A DNA stretch of 48,644 nt from Halorubrum halodurans (GCF_002252985.1 NZ_NHPJ01000006.1:1-48644), one strand, 5' to 3'; positions 1 to 8,359 are shown, numbered from the stretch's first letter. Numbers and translations are program-made. The notes: a model not told the origin generated them from the letters alone.

Positions 1-13
1 GAGCGGGTGGCGC

Positions 14-220
14 GTGCGCCGGTCGTCCGATCGGCCCGAAGGCACCGGGACCGGAAGCGACGCCGCCGCGGACTCCGGCTCGTCACCCCGTCGAACCGTC
101 CGATCGACGGCGTCGGCGACCGTCGAGTGGGTCCGCGAGTACCGCGACTGGGTGATCGCGGTCCTGCTCGTCGGCGGCGAGCTGCTCTTCATCGCGCTGA
201 TCGTCGTGTTGTTCGCGTGA
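14..220 (+). CDS. Small single-pass membrane protein, possibly 5'-truncated
   Basis: A 68-residue product read from a GTG. The first 35 residues are polar and rich in Ser, Arg and Asp. They are followed by a short charged stretch (VEWVREYRDW) and one hydrophobic helix of about 20 residues that runs to the C-terminus, so it looks like a tail-anchored or single-pass membrane protein. The frame stays open to the left edge, so the true start may lie outside the window. I recognise no family. It converges on the transporter gene on the other strand, with about 50 bases between the two stops. Confidence 0.5.
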   Translation: MRRSSDRPEGTGTGSDAAADSGSSPRRTVRSTASATVEWVREYRDWVIAVLLVGGELLFIALIVVLFA

Positions 221-270
221 GTCGCGCGCCGAACGGGCCCAGTGTCGCGACCGCCGGGCTCCCGGCCGGC

Positions 271-2112
271 TCAGATACCCCAGAGCGCGACGATCCCGAG
301 CGTCGTCACGACGGAGAGCAGGAGCTGGAGCGGTCCGCCGACGCGCAGGAAGTCCGTGAACTCGTAGCCGCCGGGGCCGTACACCATCAGGTTCGTCTGA
401 TACCCCACCGGAGTCATGAACGAGGTGGCGGACGCGAAGGTCACGGCGAGGAGGAAGGTGAACCCGCTGGCGTCGAGTCTCGCCGCCGCGTCGACGGCGA
501 TCGGGATCATCAACACGACCGTCGCCACCGGCGTGATCACGTTCGCGAGCAGTCCCGTGACGAGATAACACAGGAACAACACGGCCACGATCGGGAGGAC
601 GGCGCCGGTCGCGACGAGCGCCTCCGCGAGCAGCGCGGCCCCGCCGGTCGCCTCCATCGCGAGCCCGAGCGGGATCACGCCGGCCAGGAGGAAGACGACG
701 TTCCACGAGACCGCGTCGTAGGCGTCCGCGGAGGAGAGACAGCCCGTGACGACCATCGCGAACACCCCGCCGAGCGCGGCGATCACGATCGGGAGGGCGT
801 CGAGGGCGGCCAGCCCGACCACGGCGACCATGATCGCGACGGCGACGGGCGTCTCGGAGGAGAGCGGAGCGGCCGTCCCCGCCCCCTCCTCGAGCCGGTC
901 GAGCGGGTCCTCGGGGATCACGAGGAGGTCGTCGCCCTCGGCGAAGTACTCGACCGACTCCGGCGTGGTCTGGACCAGGAGCAGGTCGCCGGCCTCCAGC
1001 GGGACCGACTCGAGGTCGGTCCGGATCAGGTCGCTTCCCCGGCGGATCGCGAGCACCGTCATCCCGTGGAACGCCTCCAGCCGGGACTCGGAGAGCGTCT
1101 CGCCGCGAAACTTGGACGACTCCGGAACCACGGCCTTCCCGAGTCGGTGGGACGAGTCCCCGCCCGTGAACGACTCCTCGGAGATCCCGTCGGGGCCGAC
1201 GCGGCGCAGCCCGAACCGCCGGCGTACCCGGTTCACCGCGGTTCGCGGGCCGTTGACGACGACGACGTCGCCGGCGCGGAACCGCTGGTCGGTCCCGGCG
1301 GCGAGGAACGTCTCCCCGTCCCGTCGGACCTGGAGGGGGGTCACCGCCGCCGCGGTCCGGTCGTCGAGCCCCTCGATGGGATGGTCGACGAGCGACGAGT
1401 CCGGGGCGACCGCCAGTTCCGCGAGGAAGTCTCCGAGCTCGAACTCCTCGACGAGGTCGGCGTCGGCGGGGATCCGCGCCGGGGTGAGCCACCGGCCGAC
1501 GGTCATCAGGTACGCGAGGCCGACGACGAGCACGACCGCGCCGAGCGCGGTGAACTCGAACATCCCGATCGGCCCCCGGTCGAGCAGCGTGGCGGCGAAC
1601 TCGCTCGCCAGCAGGTTCGTCGAGGTGCCGACGAGCGTCAGCGTGCCGCCGAGGATCGCGGCGTACGAGAGCGGCAAGAGGAGCTTCGAGGGCGAGATGC
1701 CGGTCTCGCGCGCCAGGTCGGTGATCATCGGGATGAACACCGCAACGACCGGGGTGTTGTTGATGACTCCCGCGATCGGGCCGGTGGTCCCGACCGTCGC
1801 CGCCAGCGCGCGCGTCTCGCTGCCGCGGGTGAGCCGCGCGAGGTGGACCCCGAGCCGCTGGACCAGCCCCGTCCGCTGGATCCCGGCGCTCAGCATGTAC
1901 ATCGCCACGATGGTCACCGTCGCGGCGTTCGCGAACCCGGAGATGGCCGCGCGCGCGTCGACCCCCGTCCACGGCTCCAGCGCCGCGAGGGCGACGACGA
2001 TCCCGATCGCGGTGACGTCGTTGGGGATGACCTCGGAGACGAACAGCCCCAGCGCGACGCCGATCAGCGCGAAGACGACGAGCGGGGCCGTCGGAACGCC
2101 GGCGAGAACCAT
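271..2112 (-). CDS. SLC13/DASS-family permease with central RCK_C (TrkA-C) domains
   Basis: 613-residue inner-membrane protein. About 215 N-terminal residues of membrane helices are followed by a soluble stretch (about 225-395) that fits two TrkA-C/RCK_C ligand-binding domains, then a second block of helices to the end. This split layout is typical of SLC13-type sodium:anion symporters of the divalent anion family. Visible family signatures are NNTPVVAVFIP and GTSTNLLAS in the first half and TPVGYQTNLMVYGPGGY near the C-terminus. The substrate (sulfate, dicarboxylate or another anion) cannot be read from the sequence. A TATA-like GATATACC lies about 25 bases before the ATG, consistent with leaderless expression. 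It appears monocistronic. Confidence 0.88.
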   Translation of the reverse strand: MVLAGVPTAPLVVFALIGVALGLFVSEVIPNDVTAIGIVVALAALEPWTGVDARAAISGFANAATVTIVAMYMLSAGIQRTGLVQRLGVHLARLTRGSETRALAATVGTTGPIAGVINNTPVVAVFIPMITDLARETGISPSKLLLPLSYAAILGGTLTLVGTSTNLLASEFAATLLDRGPIGMFEFTALGAVVLVVGLAYLMTVGRWLTPARIPADADLVEEFELGDFLAELAVAPDSSLVDHPIEGLDDRTAAAVTPLQVRRDGETFLAAGTDQRFRAGDVVVVNGPRTAVNRVRRRFGLRRVGPDGISEESFTGGDSSHRLGKAVVPESSKFRGETLSESRLEAFHGMTVLAIRRGSDLIRTDLESVPLEAGDLLLVQTTPESVEYFAEGDDLLVIPEDPLDRLEEGAGTAAPLSSETPVAVAIMVAVVGLAALDALPIVIAALGGVFAMVVTGCLSSADAYDAVSWNVVFLLAGVIPLGLAMEATGGAALLAEALVATGAVLPIVAVLFLCYLVTGLLANVITPVATVVLMIPIAVDAAARLDASGFTFLLAVTFASATSFMTPVGYQTNLMVYGPGGYEFTDFLRVGGPLQLLLSVVTTLGIVALWGI

Positions 2113-2234
2113 GGCCGATCCACTCGGAGCGACGGTATATCGTTTCGGTCACGCCGGACGTGACTGCCGATCGGTCGTCGGAGATGGCCGTCGCTCGGCC
2201 GTCGGCGTGTGACTCGGAGAAGCGACGCGTCGTA

Positions 2235-2519
2235 CTACTCGATGTGGCCTTCACGGCGGAGCTGGTCGGCCTGGTCGTCGGTGTAGCGCCACTCGACGTT
2301 GGCCTTCTCGTCCTGCCAGGACCACGGCTCCGCGAGGACGACGTCGCCCTCGTTGATCCACGTGCGATACTTCATTCGGCCGGGGATCCGACCCAGCCGT
2401 TCCTTGCCGTCCACACACCGGAGGCGGACGTGGTTGCCGCCGAGGTGCTCGGTCACCACGGCGAACACTTCGTCGTCTGAGGGCATTCGGAGGTTCCGAC
2501 GCCCGGATTCTTCGCTCAC
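2235..2519 (-). CDS. eif1A: Translation initiation factor aIF-1A
   Basis: 94-residue OB-fold factor that binds the A site of the small ribosomal subunit during initiation. The core ([16 protein letters not shown], then [19 protein letters not shown]) and the C-terminal [13 protein letters not shown] are characteristic of haloarchaeal aIF1A. The reading frame extends 30 codons further upstream, but homology begins at the GTG used here ([12 protein letters not shown]). A TATA-like element (CTTATAC on the coding strand, near 2543-2549) sits about 28 bases before this GTG, which supports the short start and a leaderless mRNA. Length is normal for the family. Confidence 0.94.
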   Translation of the reverse strand: MSEESGRRNLRMPSDDEVFAVVTEHLGGNHVRLRCVDGKERLGRIPGRMKYRTWINEGDVVLAEPWSWQDEKANVEWRYTDDQADQLRREGHIE

Positions 2520-2630
2520 GCCGTTCGGTAGGAGGCACGCCCGTATAAGTGGTGGGAGACGCGAGCGCGCGAGAACCATGGGAATCCGTGCCACGAGGGA
2601 CTCTGACACTGAACGGGGTCGTCGGGGAGG

Positions 2631-3170
2631 TCACCCGAAGACGACGTCGACCTGTGCGCGCGTCTCCGCCTCGTCGCCGGAGTTGTCGACGACGACCACG
2701 TCGCCGTTCGTGCCGCGAGCGTGGTCGTCCGCGTCGATCCGGTCGAACGTCTCCTTGAAGTGGAGGTGGACGTCGAAGTCGGCGTCGCTTATCCCGTCGC
2801 GACGGCGGATCCGCTCCTCGACGACGGACTCCTCGCACTCGACTTTCACGAGGGCGAAGCGGGCGGCCGCGCGCTCGGCGGTCTCGCTCGCGGCCGCCCG
2901 GAACCGCGCGTCGGCGAACGTGGCGTCGAGGACGACCGACTCCCCCTCGGCCACGCGAGCGCGGGCGCGGTCGAGGAGCTCCTCGTACACGGCCTCCGTC
3001 TCCTCCTCGGCGTAGGTCGGCTCGGGGAACAGTTCTTTCCGGATCACGTCCGTGCGGAGGACCCGCGCGTCGACGTGGTCCGCCACCCGCTCCGCGACCG
3101 TCGTCTTCCCGACGCCCGGCAGCCCGCAGACGACGACGAGGGCTCCCGCCCCGGACTCGGCCTGACTCAT
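2631..3170 (-). CDS. P-loop kinase of the AAA_33 / zeta-like type
   Basis: 179-residue nucleotide kinase-like protein. The Walker A motif GLPGVGKTT is at residues 16-24, followed by a segment typical of small P-loop kinases (RTDVIRKELF) and a second-strand motif VVLDATFAD. A basic cluster (EERIRRRDGISDAD) resembles a lid. It ends in a nucleotide-kinase-like VVVDNSG. The substrate is unknown; relatives are annotated as AAA-family ATPases or gluconate-kinase/zeta-like enzymes. The open frame starts 41 codons earlier, but the ATG chosen here directly precedes the conserved beta-strand leading to Walker A. Confidence 0.8.
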   Translation of the reverse strand: MSQAESGAGALVVVCGLPGVGKTTVAERVADHVDARVLRTDVIRKELFPEPTYAEEETEAVYEELLDRARARVAEGESVVLDATFADARFRAAASETAERAAARFALVKVECEESVVEERIRRRDGISDADFDVHLHFKETFDRIDADDHARGTNGDVVVVDNSGDEAETRAQVDVVFG

Positions 3171-3279
3171 TCGAGAGGAGGGTCCGTCGAGACGCACATG
3201 AACCTTCCCCTCGGCCGTCGGCGGTCCCGCCGCCACGTCGAGCGAAGGCTTCAAACCGCGTCCGGGCGACCCCTCCCCC

Positions 3280-3405
3280 ATGGACGGACTCACCTTCGAA
3301 CAGGAGACGGAACAGCTCTCGCCGATCGTCGTCGTCGCGACGATCGCGTTGATCGCCGTCTTCGTCGTCGGGTTGGCGTACCAGGCGATCGGCCTCGTGG
3401 TCTGA
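3280..3405 (+). CDS. 41-residue single-pass membrane peptide
   Basis: Small ORF beginning ATG and ending TGA: a 13-residue acidic head (MDGLTFEQETEQL) followed by one helix of about 25 residues made almost only of Val, Ile, Ala, Leu and Gly. The head-plus-helix shape, clean start and position in the divergent gap beside the P-loop kinase support a real microprotein. Its start is about 110 bases from the kinase start. A candidate promoter element (TTCAAACC at about 3250) lies 25-30 bases upstream. Function is unknown. Haloarchaeal genomes carry many such short membrane proteins. Confidence 0.5.
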   Translation: MDGLTFEQETEQLSPIVVVATIALIAVFVVGLAYQAIGLVV

Positions 3406-3501
3406 GGCCGCCTCGTGCCCCAGCGGTCGTCCCCGTGGCCGTCCGGCCGCGACCGGTGGCGACGTCAAAGAGTAAAGTGTCTCACCCCCGGAGACGGCGG
3501 T

Positions 3502-3987
3502 ATGGCCAGCAGGGAGATAGACGACGTGGACAGGGCGATCCTGTACGCGCTTCAGGAGGACGCTCGAAACGTGTCGTCCGGGGACATCGCGGAGCGAGCC
3601 GACACCTCCGACAGCACCGTTCGAAAGCGCATCCGGCGGCTCGAATCCGACGGCGTGATCAAGGGGTACAGCGCCAACGTCGACTACCAGCGGTCGGGGT
3701 ACCCGCTCCGCATGTTGCTCTACTGTACGGCCTCGATCCCGGAGCGCGGCGACCTCATTCCCGACGTGCTGGCGATCGACGGCGTCGTCTCGGTCCAGGA
3801 ACTGGTCACCGGCGAACAGAACCTCCTCGTGACCGCCGTCGGCGAGACGGACGGCGACATCACGTCGGTCGCACAGAAGCTCCTCGACATGGGCCTCACG
3901 GTCGCCGACGAGGTGCTCGTTCGCACCCACGAGACGACCCCGTTCGGCGAGTTCGACGCCGGGAACCGGCCGACCGACGACGCCTGA
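3502..3987 (+). CDS. Lrp/AsnC-family transcriptional regulator
   Basis: 161-residue regulator. Residues 1-60 form an AsnC-type winged helix (DDVDRAILYALQEDARN ... SDSTVRKRIRRLESDGVI) and the rest is a RAM/AsnC ligand-binding alpha-beta domain. The ATG chosen gives the canonical N-terminus; the upstream open frame adds only a low-complexity leader. A TATA-like GTAAAGTG lies about 30 bases before the ATG, followed by an imperfect inverted repeat (GTCTC, 7 bases, GAGAC, 3479-3495) that could be a self-binding site. It is the gene immediately upstream of the dab operon in the same orientation. Local control of that operon is possible but unproven. Confidence 0.9.
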   Translation: MASREIDDVDRAILYALQEDARNVSSGDIAERADTSDSTVRKRIRRLESDGVIKGYSANVDYQRSGYPLRMLLYCTASIPERGDLIPDVLAIDGVVSVQELVTGEQNLLVTAVGETDGDITSVAQKLLDMGLTVADEVLVRTHETTPFGEFDAGNRPTDDA

Positions 3988-4149
3988 AAGCGACCGTCGC
4001 CGACCTCCGAGCGGGATCGGTCTCCGAGCGGGACCGATCCCCCGGCGCCCGAGCGGGCGAGCCGCCCCCCTGACGACTTCGGCACACGACCGTCCATAAC
4101 TATAACGTTCTATGATCGGGGATTTTCGAACGAATTGTGAATATAGACA

Positions 4150-4232
4150 GGCTTATTAGGCATATCGTTCTCTAGTGGGATGGAAAACGACCGGATCCGG
4201 ATTCAGGCCGCCCGACGGCCGGAACCGGTCGT
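4150..4232 (+). promoter_or_regulatory. AT-rich promoter and foldable leader of the dab operon
   Basis: The stretch 4095-4175 is AT-rich in a very GC-rich genome and includes a TATA-like GCTTATTAGG (4150-4159). Transcription would begin near 4180, leaving a 5' leader of roughly 65-70 bases, unlike the leaderless neighbours. That leader can fold: ACGACCGG (4187-4194) pairs with CCGGTCGT (4225-4232), and inside it GGCCG (4206-4210) pairs with CGGCC (4216-4220) around a CCCGA loop. The left arm also overlaps the palindrome CCGGATCCGG. It could be an RNA leader or an operator. No known riboswitch class is recognised. Confidence 0.45.
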
Positions 4233-4247
4233 CCCACGGATCGAACG

Positions 4248-5732
4248 ATGTCAGGACGCACCTCGAACCCGACGGTCGGAGCGCTCCCGGACGCGACGGC
4301 GGACTCGCCGGTCGTGCCGGTCGCACTGACGTGGCTCGTGTGGTCGCTGTTCGCCGCGAGCGTCGTCGTCCTGTTCGCTCGAGTCCGACTCGACGCCGCC
4401 TGGGATGTCCCCGGCGTGATCGGGATCGACGGTCTCACCGCGCTGATGTGGGTCGTCGTCACGTTCTTCAGCGGCGTCGTTCACAGCTACTCGCGCCGGT
4501 ACATGGCCGGCAGCGCTCACGAGGTGGCCTTCTTCCTCGGCGTGTTCGGCTTCACCGTGACCGTGATGACGCTCGTGGCCGCCGACCACGTCGTCCTGTT
4601 CGGGCTCGCGTGGCTGACGATGGGCCTGGTGATGGCGCGGCTCGTCGGGACGATGGACGGCTGGAAGCAGGCACGGGTCGCCGCGAACGTCGCCCGCAGG
4701 TCCTTCCTCGCGAGCAGCGCGCTCCTCGCCGTCTCGCTGGCGACGCTGTGGCACGCCACCGGCGCGACGACGGTCTCCGGTATCGCCGCCGCCGCCGACG
4801 GTCTCGGCGGGCCGGCGTGGCTCGTCGCCGCGGTCGCGCTCGTGCTCGCGGCGATGATCCAGTCCGCGCTCGTCCCCTTCCACGGCTGGCTGCTCTCCTC
4901 GATGACCGCCCCGACGCCCGCCTCGGCGCTGATGCACGCCGGCTTCGTCAACGCGGGCGGCGTCCTGCTGATCCGGTTCGCCCCCGTCGTGACCGTCGAC
5001 GCGACGCTCATGCTCGGCATCGTGGTCGTCGGCGCGACGAGCGCCCTCCTCGGAAAGCTGCTCAAGGCCGTCCAGCCGGACGTCAAGGGTGAACTGGCCT
5101 GCTCGACGGTCGGACAGATGGGCTTCATGATCATGCAGGCCGGGCTCGGCTTCTTCGGGGCCGCCGTCACCCACCTGATCCTCCACGGCTTCTACAAGGC
5201 GTACCACTTCCTCGGCGCGGGCGGCCGGATCGAACGCACCGCGCCGACGGAAAGCGAGCCTCGCGAGACGAGCGTCACGGGGGTCGCCGTCGTCCTGGCG
5301 ACCGGACTGGCCGGGGGCGCGCTGTTCGCGGCGCTCACCGGGAAGGGGACGAGCGTCGACGGCGGGCTCCTCCTCGTGGCGTTCGTCGTGTTCACCACGC
5401 TCCACGCGGCCCGCGGCGCCGTCGATCGCGCCTCGCTTCCGGCGACGGTCCGGTACGGCGCGGTTCCGGTCGTCTTCCTCCCGGCCATCGCCGTCTACGC
5501 GCTCGTCTACGAGGCCGTCTCCGGCGTCCTGTCCGGCCTGCCGGTCGTCGCGGCCCCGACCGAACTGAGCGCCCTCCACGTGCTCGTCGCGCTCGCGTTC
5601 GGTGCCGCCTACGTCGCGGTGGAGGCCGGACTCCACGAGCGCAGCCGGCGTCTCTACGTCGCGCTGGTGAACGCGAGCCGGCCGGCTTCGGGCACCCTGC
5701 TGACCAGCACGGGGGAGTACGATGAGCACTGA
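4248..5732 (+). CDS. dabB: DabB: proton-conducting antiporter-like subunit of the DAC inorganic-carbon transporter
   Basis: 494-residue polytopic protein of the complex I NuoL/MrpA antiporter fold. It keeps the half-channel signature HGWLLSSMTAPTPASALMHAG and a helix set with Lys (LLGKLLKAVQPDVKGELACSTVGQMGF), followed by HGFYKAYHFLGAG. In bacteria, DabB pairs with the peripheral DabA to take up CO2 or bicarbonate driven by an ion gradient. The downstream gene is a clear DabA and overlaps this one by 11 bases, which fixes the assignment over a true Mrp or NADH dehydrogenase subunit: no other nuo or mrp gene is nearby. The ATG used follows the AT-rich promoter. Confidence 0.87.
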   Translation: MSGRTSNPTVGALPDATADSPVVPVALTWLVWSLFAASVVVLFARVRLDAAWDVPGVIGIDGLTALMWVVVTFFSGVVHSYSRRYMAGSAHEVAFFLGVFGFTVTVMTLVAADHVVLFGLAWLTMGLVMARLVGTMDGWKQARVAANVARRSFLASSALLAVSLATLWHATGATTVSGIAAAADGLGGPAWLVAAVALVLAAMIQSALVPFHGWLLSSMTAPTPASALMHAGFVNAGGVLLIRFAPVVTVDATLMLGIVVVGATSALLGKLLKAVQPDVKGELACSTVGQMGFMIMQAGLGFFGAAVTHLILHGFYKAYHFLGAGGRIERTAPTESEPRETSVTGVAVVLATGLAGGALFAALTGKGTSVDGGLLLVAFVVFTTLHAARGAVDRASLPATVRYGAVPVVFLPAIAVYALVYEAVSGVLSGLPVVAAPTELSALHVLVALAFGAAYVAVEAGLHERSRRLYVALVNASRPASGTLLTSTGEYDEH

Positions 5733-8217
5733 CCGCGTCGTCGCGGACGGCATCGAGCGGGCGGCGGCCACCGTCGGATCGGTGTGGCCGATCCACTCGT
5801 TCGTGACGGCCAACCCGCTCGCGGGCTTCGAGGACGTGTCGTTCGACGAGGCCGTCGCGCAGGCCTCGGACCTCTTCGGCGGCCGCGGCTACCCGCGTCC
5901 GGAGACGTTCCGGGCCGCCCTGGCGGACGGGCGGATCGACCGTGAGGTGCTCGACGCCGAGTTGGTCGCGCAGGGTCTGGAGGAGCGCCCCGAGGCCCTG
6001 CTCGAGCGCATGGACGCGGCGGACGGTCCGGGTCCCGACGCGAGATCCGCCGATCCCGACGCGGAGCGGGTCGACCGCGTCCTGACGAAGTGGCTGTCGG
6101 CGTTCCTCGACGAGGGCAGCGCGAAGTGGCCGATGCCGGACCGCGAGGACGGGTTCTACGACGCCTTCCGGTCGGTCGCGCCCCACGACGGACGGATACC
6201 CGACGACGGGGTCGTCGCCGACCTGCCGGCGTCGCCGCTCGCCGCCATCGAGTCCGCGCTGGAGCCGTATCCCGAGAGCCAGTGGGTTCCCCTCTTCGAG
6301 GAGCAGTTCGCCGCGCTTCCCGGCTGGACCGGCCTCATCAAGCGGCGTGCCGACGACGACGGCGAGTGGCAGTCGGCGTTCCCGATCACGCTCGAGGGGT
6401 ACCTCGCCGTCCGTCTCGCGCTCGCGGACGGGTTCGGCGTCGACCTCGAACCCTCGACCGGGCCCGACGAAACGGGGACCGAAACGGGCGACGAGATCGC
6501 GGAGGCGTTCCTGCGCGCGTGGGAGGCGAGCTACCGTGGCGAGGTCGTCGAGCACGTCGCGGCCGAGAGCGAGGCGCTCGCCGCCGACGGCTCCGCCCCG
6601 GACGGCGCCTCGGCCGACGCTCCCGCGGCCGACGCTCCCGCGGCCGACGCTCCCGCGGCCGACGCTCCCACGGCCGATCGCCCGGACGCACAGCTGGTCT
6701 TCTGTATCGACACGCGGTCGGAGGTCATCCGGCGGCACCTCGAGGCGACCGGCGCGTACGAGACCCACGGCTACGCGGGCTTCTTCGGCGTGCCGATCGA
6801 GTATCGGGGGTACGGATCCGAGGTGTCGACCGACGCCTGTCCGCCGATCCTCGACCCGCAACACCGCATCACCGAGACGCCCACCGACGAGGACGCCAGA
6901 GCGAGTCGCGACCGCTGGTCGACCCTCCGGGAGACCGCCGGCGGGATAGTCGAGGCGCTGAAGGGCAACCCCGCCACCGCCTTCGGCTTCGTCGAGAACG
7001 CCGGCGGAGGATACGGGGCGGCGCTCGCGGCCCGCACGTTCGTCCCCGGTCGCGTCCGCGACCTGCTCGACGGCGTCGCGGGCGCGGCGCCCGACGACCA
7101 CGAGTTCTGCGAGCCGGCCCTCGACCACGAGCACGCCGACGGGAACGCGCTCCCGACCGGCCTGACTCACGAGGAGAAGCTCGAGTACGCCGCGACCGCC
7201 TTCGAGCTGATGGGATGGGAGACGTTCGGTCGGCTCGTCGTCTTCACCGGGCACGCCAGCGAGACGACCAACAATCCCTACGACTCGAGCCTGGACTGCG
7301 GCGCGTGCGCCGGCAACCCCGGCGGTCCGAACGCACGGGTGCTCGCGGCCGTCTGTAACGATGAGCGCGTCAGGGCCGGACTCCGCGAGCGCGGCTTCGA
7401 CGTCCCCGAGGACGCCGTCTTTCTCGCCGCCCAACACAACACCACGACCGACGAGGTGGAGCTGTACGACGGCCACGTCCCGGAGAGCCACGCCGCCGAC
7501 CTCGACCGGCTGCGCGAGGACCTCGCCACAGCCCGCGAGCACGCGACCGCCGAGCGCGTCGCCTCGATGGGGGCCGACGGGGACGCGGGGGTCGAGGAGA
7601 CCGAGCGCCGCGCCGGCGACTGGGCGGAGGCCCGTCCCGAGTGGGGACTGGCCGGCAACGCGGGGTTCGTGGTCGGACCGCGCGAGCTGACCGCCGGGCT
7701 GGACCTCGACGGCCGGGCCTTCCTCCACTCGTACGACTGGTCGACCGATCCGGACAGCGAGGCGCTCGAGGCGATCCTGACCGGGCCGATGGTCGTCACG
7801 CAGTGGATAAACGCCCAGTACTACTTCTCGACGGTCGACAACGCCGTGTACGGGAGCGGCTCGAAGGTGACGCAGAACCCCGTCGGCAACGTCGGCGTCT
7901 ACCAGGGCAACGGCGGCGATCTGATGACCGGCCTCCCCCTCCAGTCGCTGATGGCCGCGGACGACGAGCCCTACCACCAACCCCTCCGGCTCTCGACGAT
8001 CGTCCACGCCCCGGTCGACCGCGTCACCGACGTGCTGGCCGACCACGGGAAGCTGTCCGAACTGCTCGACAACGACTGGCTCTCGCTGACGGTCGTCGAC
8101 CCGACCAGGGACCACCGCGCGTTCCGCTACGAGGAGGACCTCGAGTGGACGCCGGCGGTGGAGCGTTCCGACCCTCCCGAGGCGTCCTCGCCCGCTCCCG
8201 CGGTCGCGGACGACTGA
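5722..8217 (+). CDS. dabA: DabA (DUF2309): zinc-dependent, carbonic-anhydrase-like subunit of the DAC transporter
   Basis: 831-residue soluble subunit that should dock on DabB at the membrane and convert CO2 to bicarbonate. The four zinc ligands known for bacterial DabA can be located here as Cys328 and Asp330 (VFCIDTRSE), His511 (FTGHASETTNNPYDSSLDC) and Cys526. The His-Cys spacing of 15 equals that of the bacterial protein as I recall it. The N-terminus has the family opening WPIHSFVTANPLAGFE. An Ala/Pro/Asp-rich insert at about residues 290-321, containing four 15-base tandem repeats, separates the N-terminal region from the catalytic core. The start overlaps the dabB end, implying translational coupling. 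Confidence 0.92.
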   Translation: MSTDRVVADGIERAAATVGSVWPIHSFVTANPLAGFEDVSFDEAVAQASDLFGGRGYPRPETFRAALADGRIDREVLDAELVAQGLEERPEALLERMDAADGPGPDARSADPDAERVDRVLTKWLSAFLDEGSAKWPMPDREDGFYDAFRSVAPHDGRIPDDGVVADLPASPLAAIESALEPYPESQWVPLFEEQFAALPGWTGLIKRRADDDGEWQSAFPITLEGYLAVRLALADGFGVDLEPSTGPDETGTETGDEIAEAFLRAWEASYRGEVVEHVAAESEALAADGSAPDGASADAPAADAPAADAPAADAPTADRPDAQLVFCIDTRSEVIRRHLEATGAYETHGYAGFFGVPIEYRGYGSEVSTDACPPILDPQHRITETPTDEDARASRDRWSTLRETAGGIVEALKGNPATAFGFVENAGGGYGAALAARTFVPGRVRDLLDGVAGAAPDDHEFCEPALDHEHADGNALPTGLTHEEKLEYAATAFELMGWETFGRLVVFTGHASETTNNPYDSSLDCGACAGNPGGPNARVLAAVCNDERVRAGLRERGFDVPEDAVFLAAQHNTTTDEVELYDGHVPESHAADLDRLREDLATAREHATAERVASMGADGDAGVEETERRAGDWAEARPEWGLAGNAGFVVGPRELTAGLDLDGRAFLHSYDWSTDPDSEALEAILTGPMVVTQWINAQYYFSTVDNAVYGSGSKVTQNPVGNVGVYQGNGGDLMTGLPLQSLMAADDEPYHQPLRLSTIVHAPVDRVTDVLADHGKLSELLDNDWLSLTVVDPTRDHRAFRYEEDLEWTPAVERSDPPEASSPAPAVADD
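6613..6672 (+). repeat. Four 15-base tandem repeats inside dabA (ADAPA linker)
   Basis: Unit GCCGACGCTCCCGCG is present at 6613, 6628 and 6643, with a one-base variant (CCCACG ending) at 6658. Each unit keeps the frame and encodes ADAPA (last copy ADAPT), residues 298-317. The linker lies just before the first zinc-ligand motif. Such repeats can change copy number by slippage without breaking the frame. Confidence 0.93.
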
Positions 8218-8246
8218 CCGCGGCCCGACCGACCGCGGCTCGTCCC

Positions 8247-8337
8247 GGTCAGGTCCGTTCCGGTCCGTTCCGTTCCGGTCCGGTCAGGTCCGCTCCGGTC
8301 CGTTCCGTTCCGGTCCGGTCAGGTCCGTTCCGTTCCG
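8247..8337. repeat. 35-base tandem repeat built from GGTCC/GTTCC pentamers
   Basis: Copies begin at 8247, 8282 and 8317; the third is partial (21 bases). Copies 1 and 2 differ by a single T/C. Each unit is seven pentamers of the form GGTCC, GTTCC or GGTCA. The array fills most of the gap between dabA and the beta-propeller gene and is followed by a hairpin (GTCGGAT, CGC, ATCCGAC at 8343-8359). Copies abut directly without spacers, so this is a minisatellite and not a CRISPR array. Confidence 0.92.
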
Positions 8338-8342
8338 CGCAG

Positions 8343-8359
8343 GTCGGATCGCATCCGAC
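8343..8359. terminator. Perfect 7-bp hairpin after dabA; terminator or operator
   Basis: GTCGGAT and ATCCGAC flank a CGC loop. It lies between the minisatellite and the next start (8393). No T-run follows, so a role as a classical terminator is doubtful. It could equally be a protein-binding site for the propeller gene, whose start is 34 bases away. Confidence 0.35.

Noticed and set aside
7..2254. Two ORFs of more than 700 codons overlapping the SLC13 transporter in other frames
   Set aside because: Arg/Asp-rich low-complexity products without homology, produced by GC-rich codon bias opposite or across a clear membrane-protein gene.
4248..5732. Reading this gene as a complex I (NuoL) or Mrp antiporter subunit
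   Set aside because: No other nuo/mrp gene is adjacent, and it overlaps a DabA gene, the known partner of DabB.
5392..8115. 907-codon frame antisense to dabA
   Set aside because: Mirror of dabA; includes translated tandem repeats and no recognisable domain. The sense frame has all DabA catalytic residues.
8247..8337. Tandem repeats considered as a CRISPR array
   Set aside because: Repeat units are directly adjacent with no unique spacers, and no cas gene is present.
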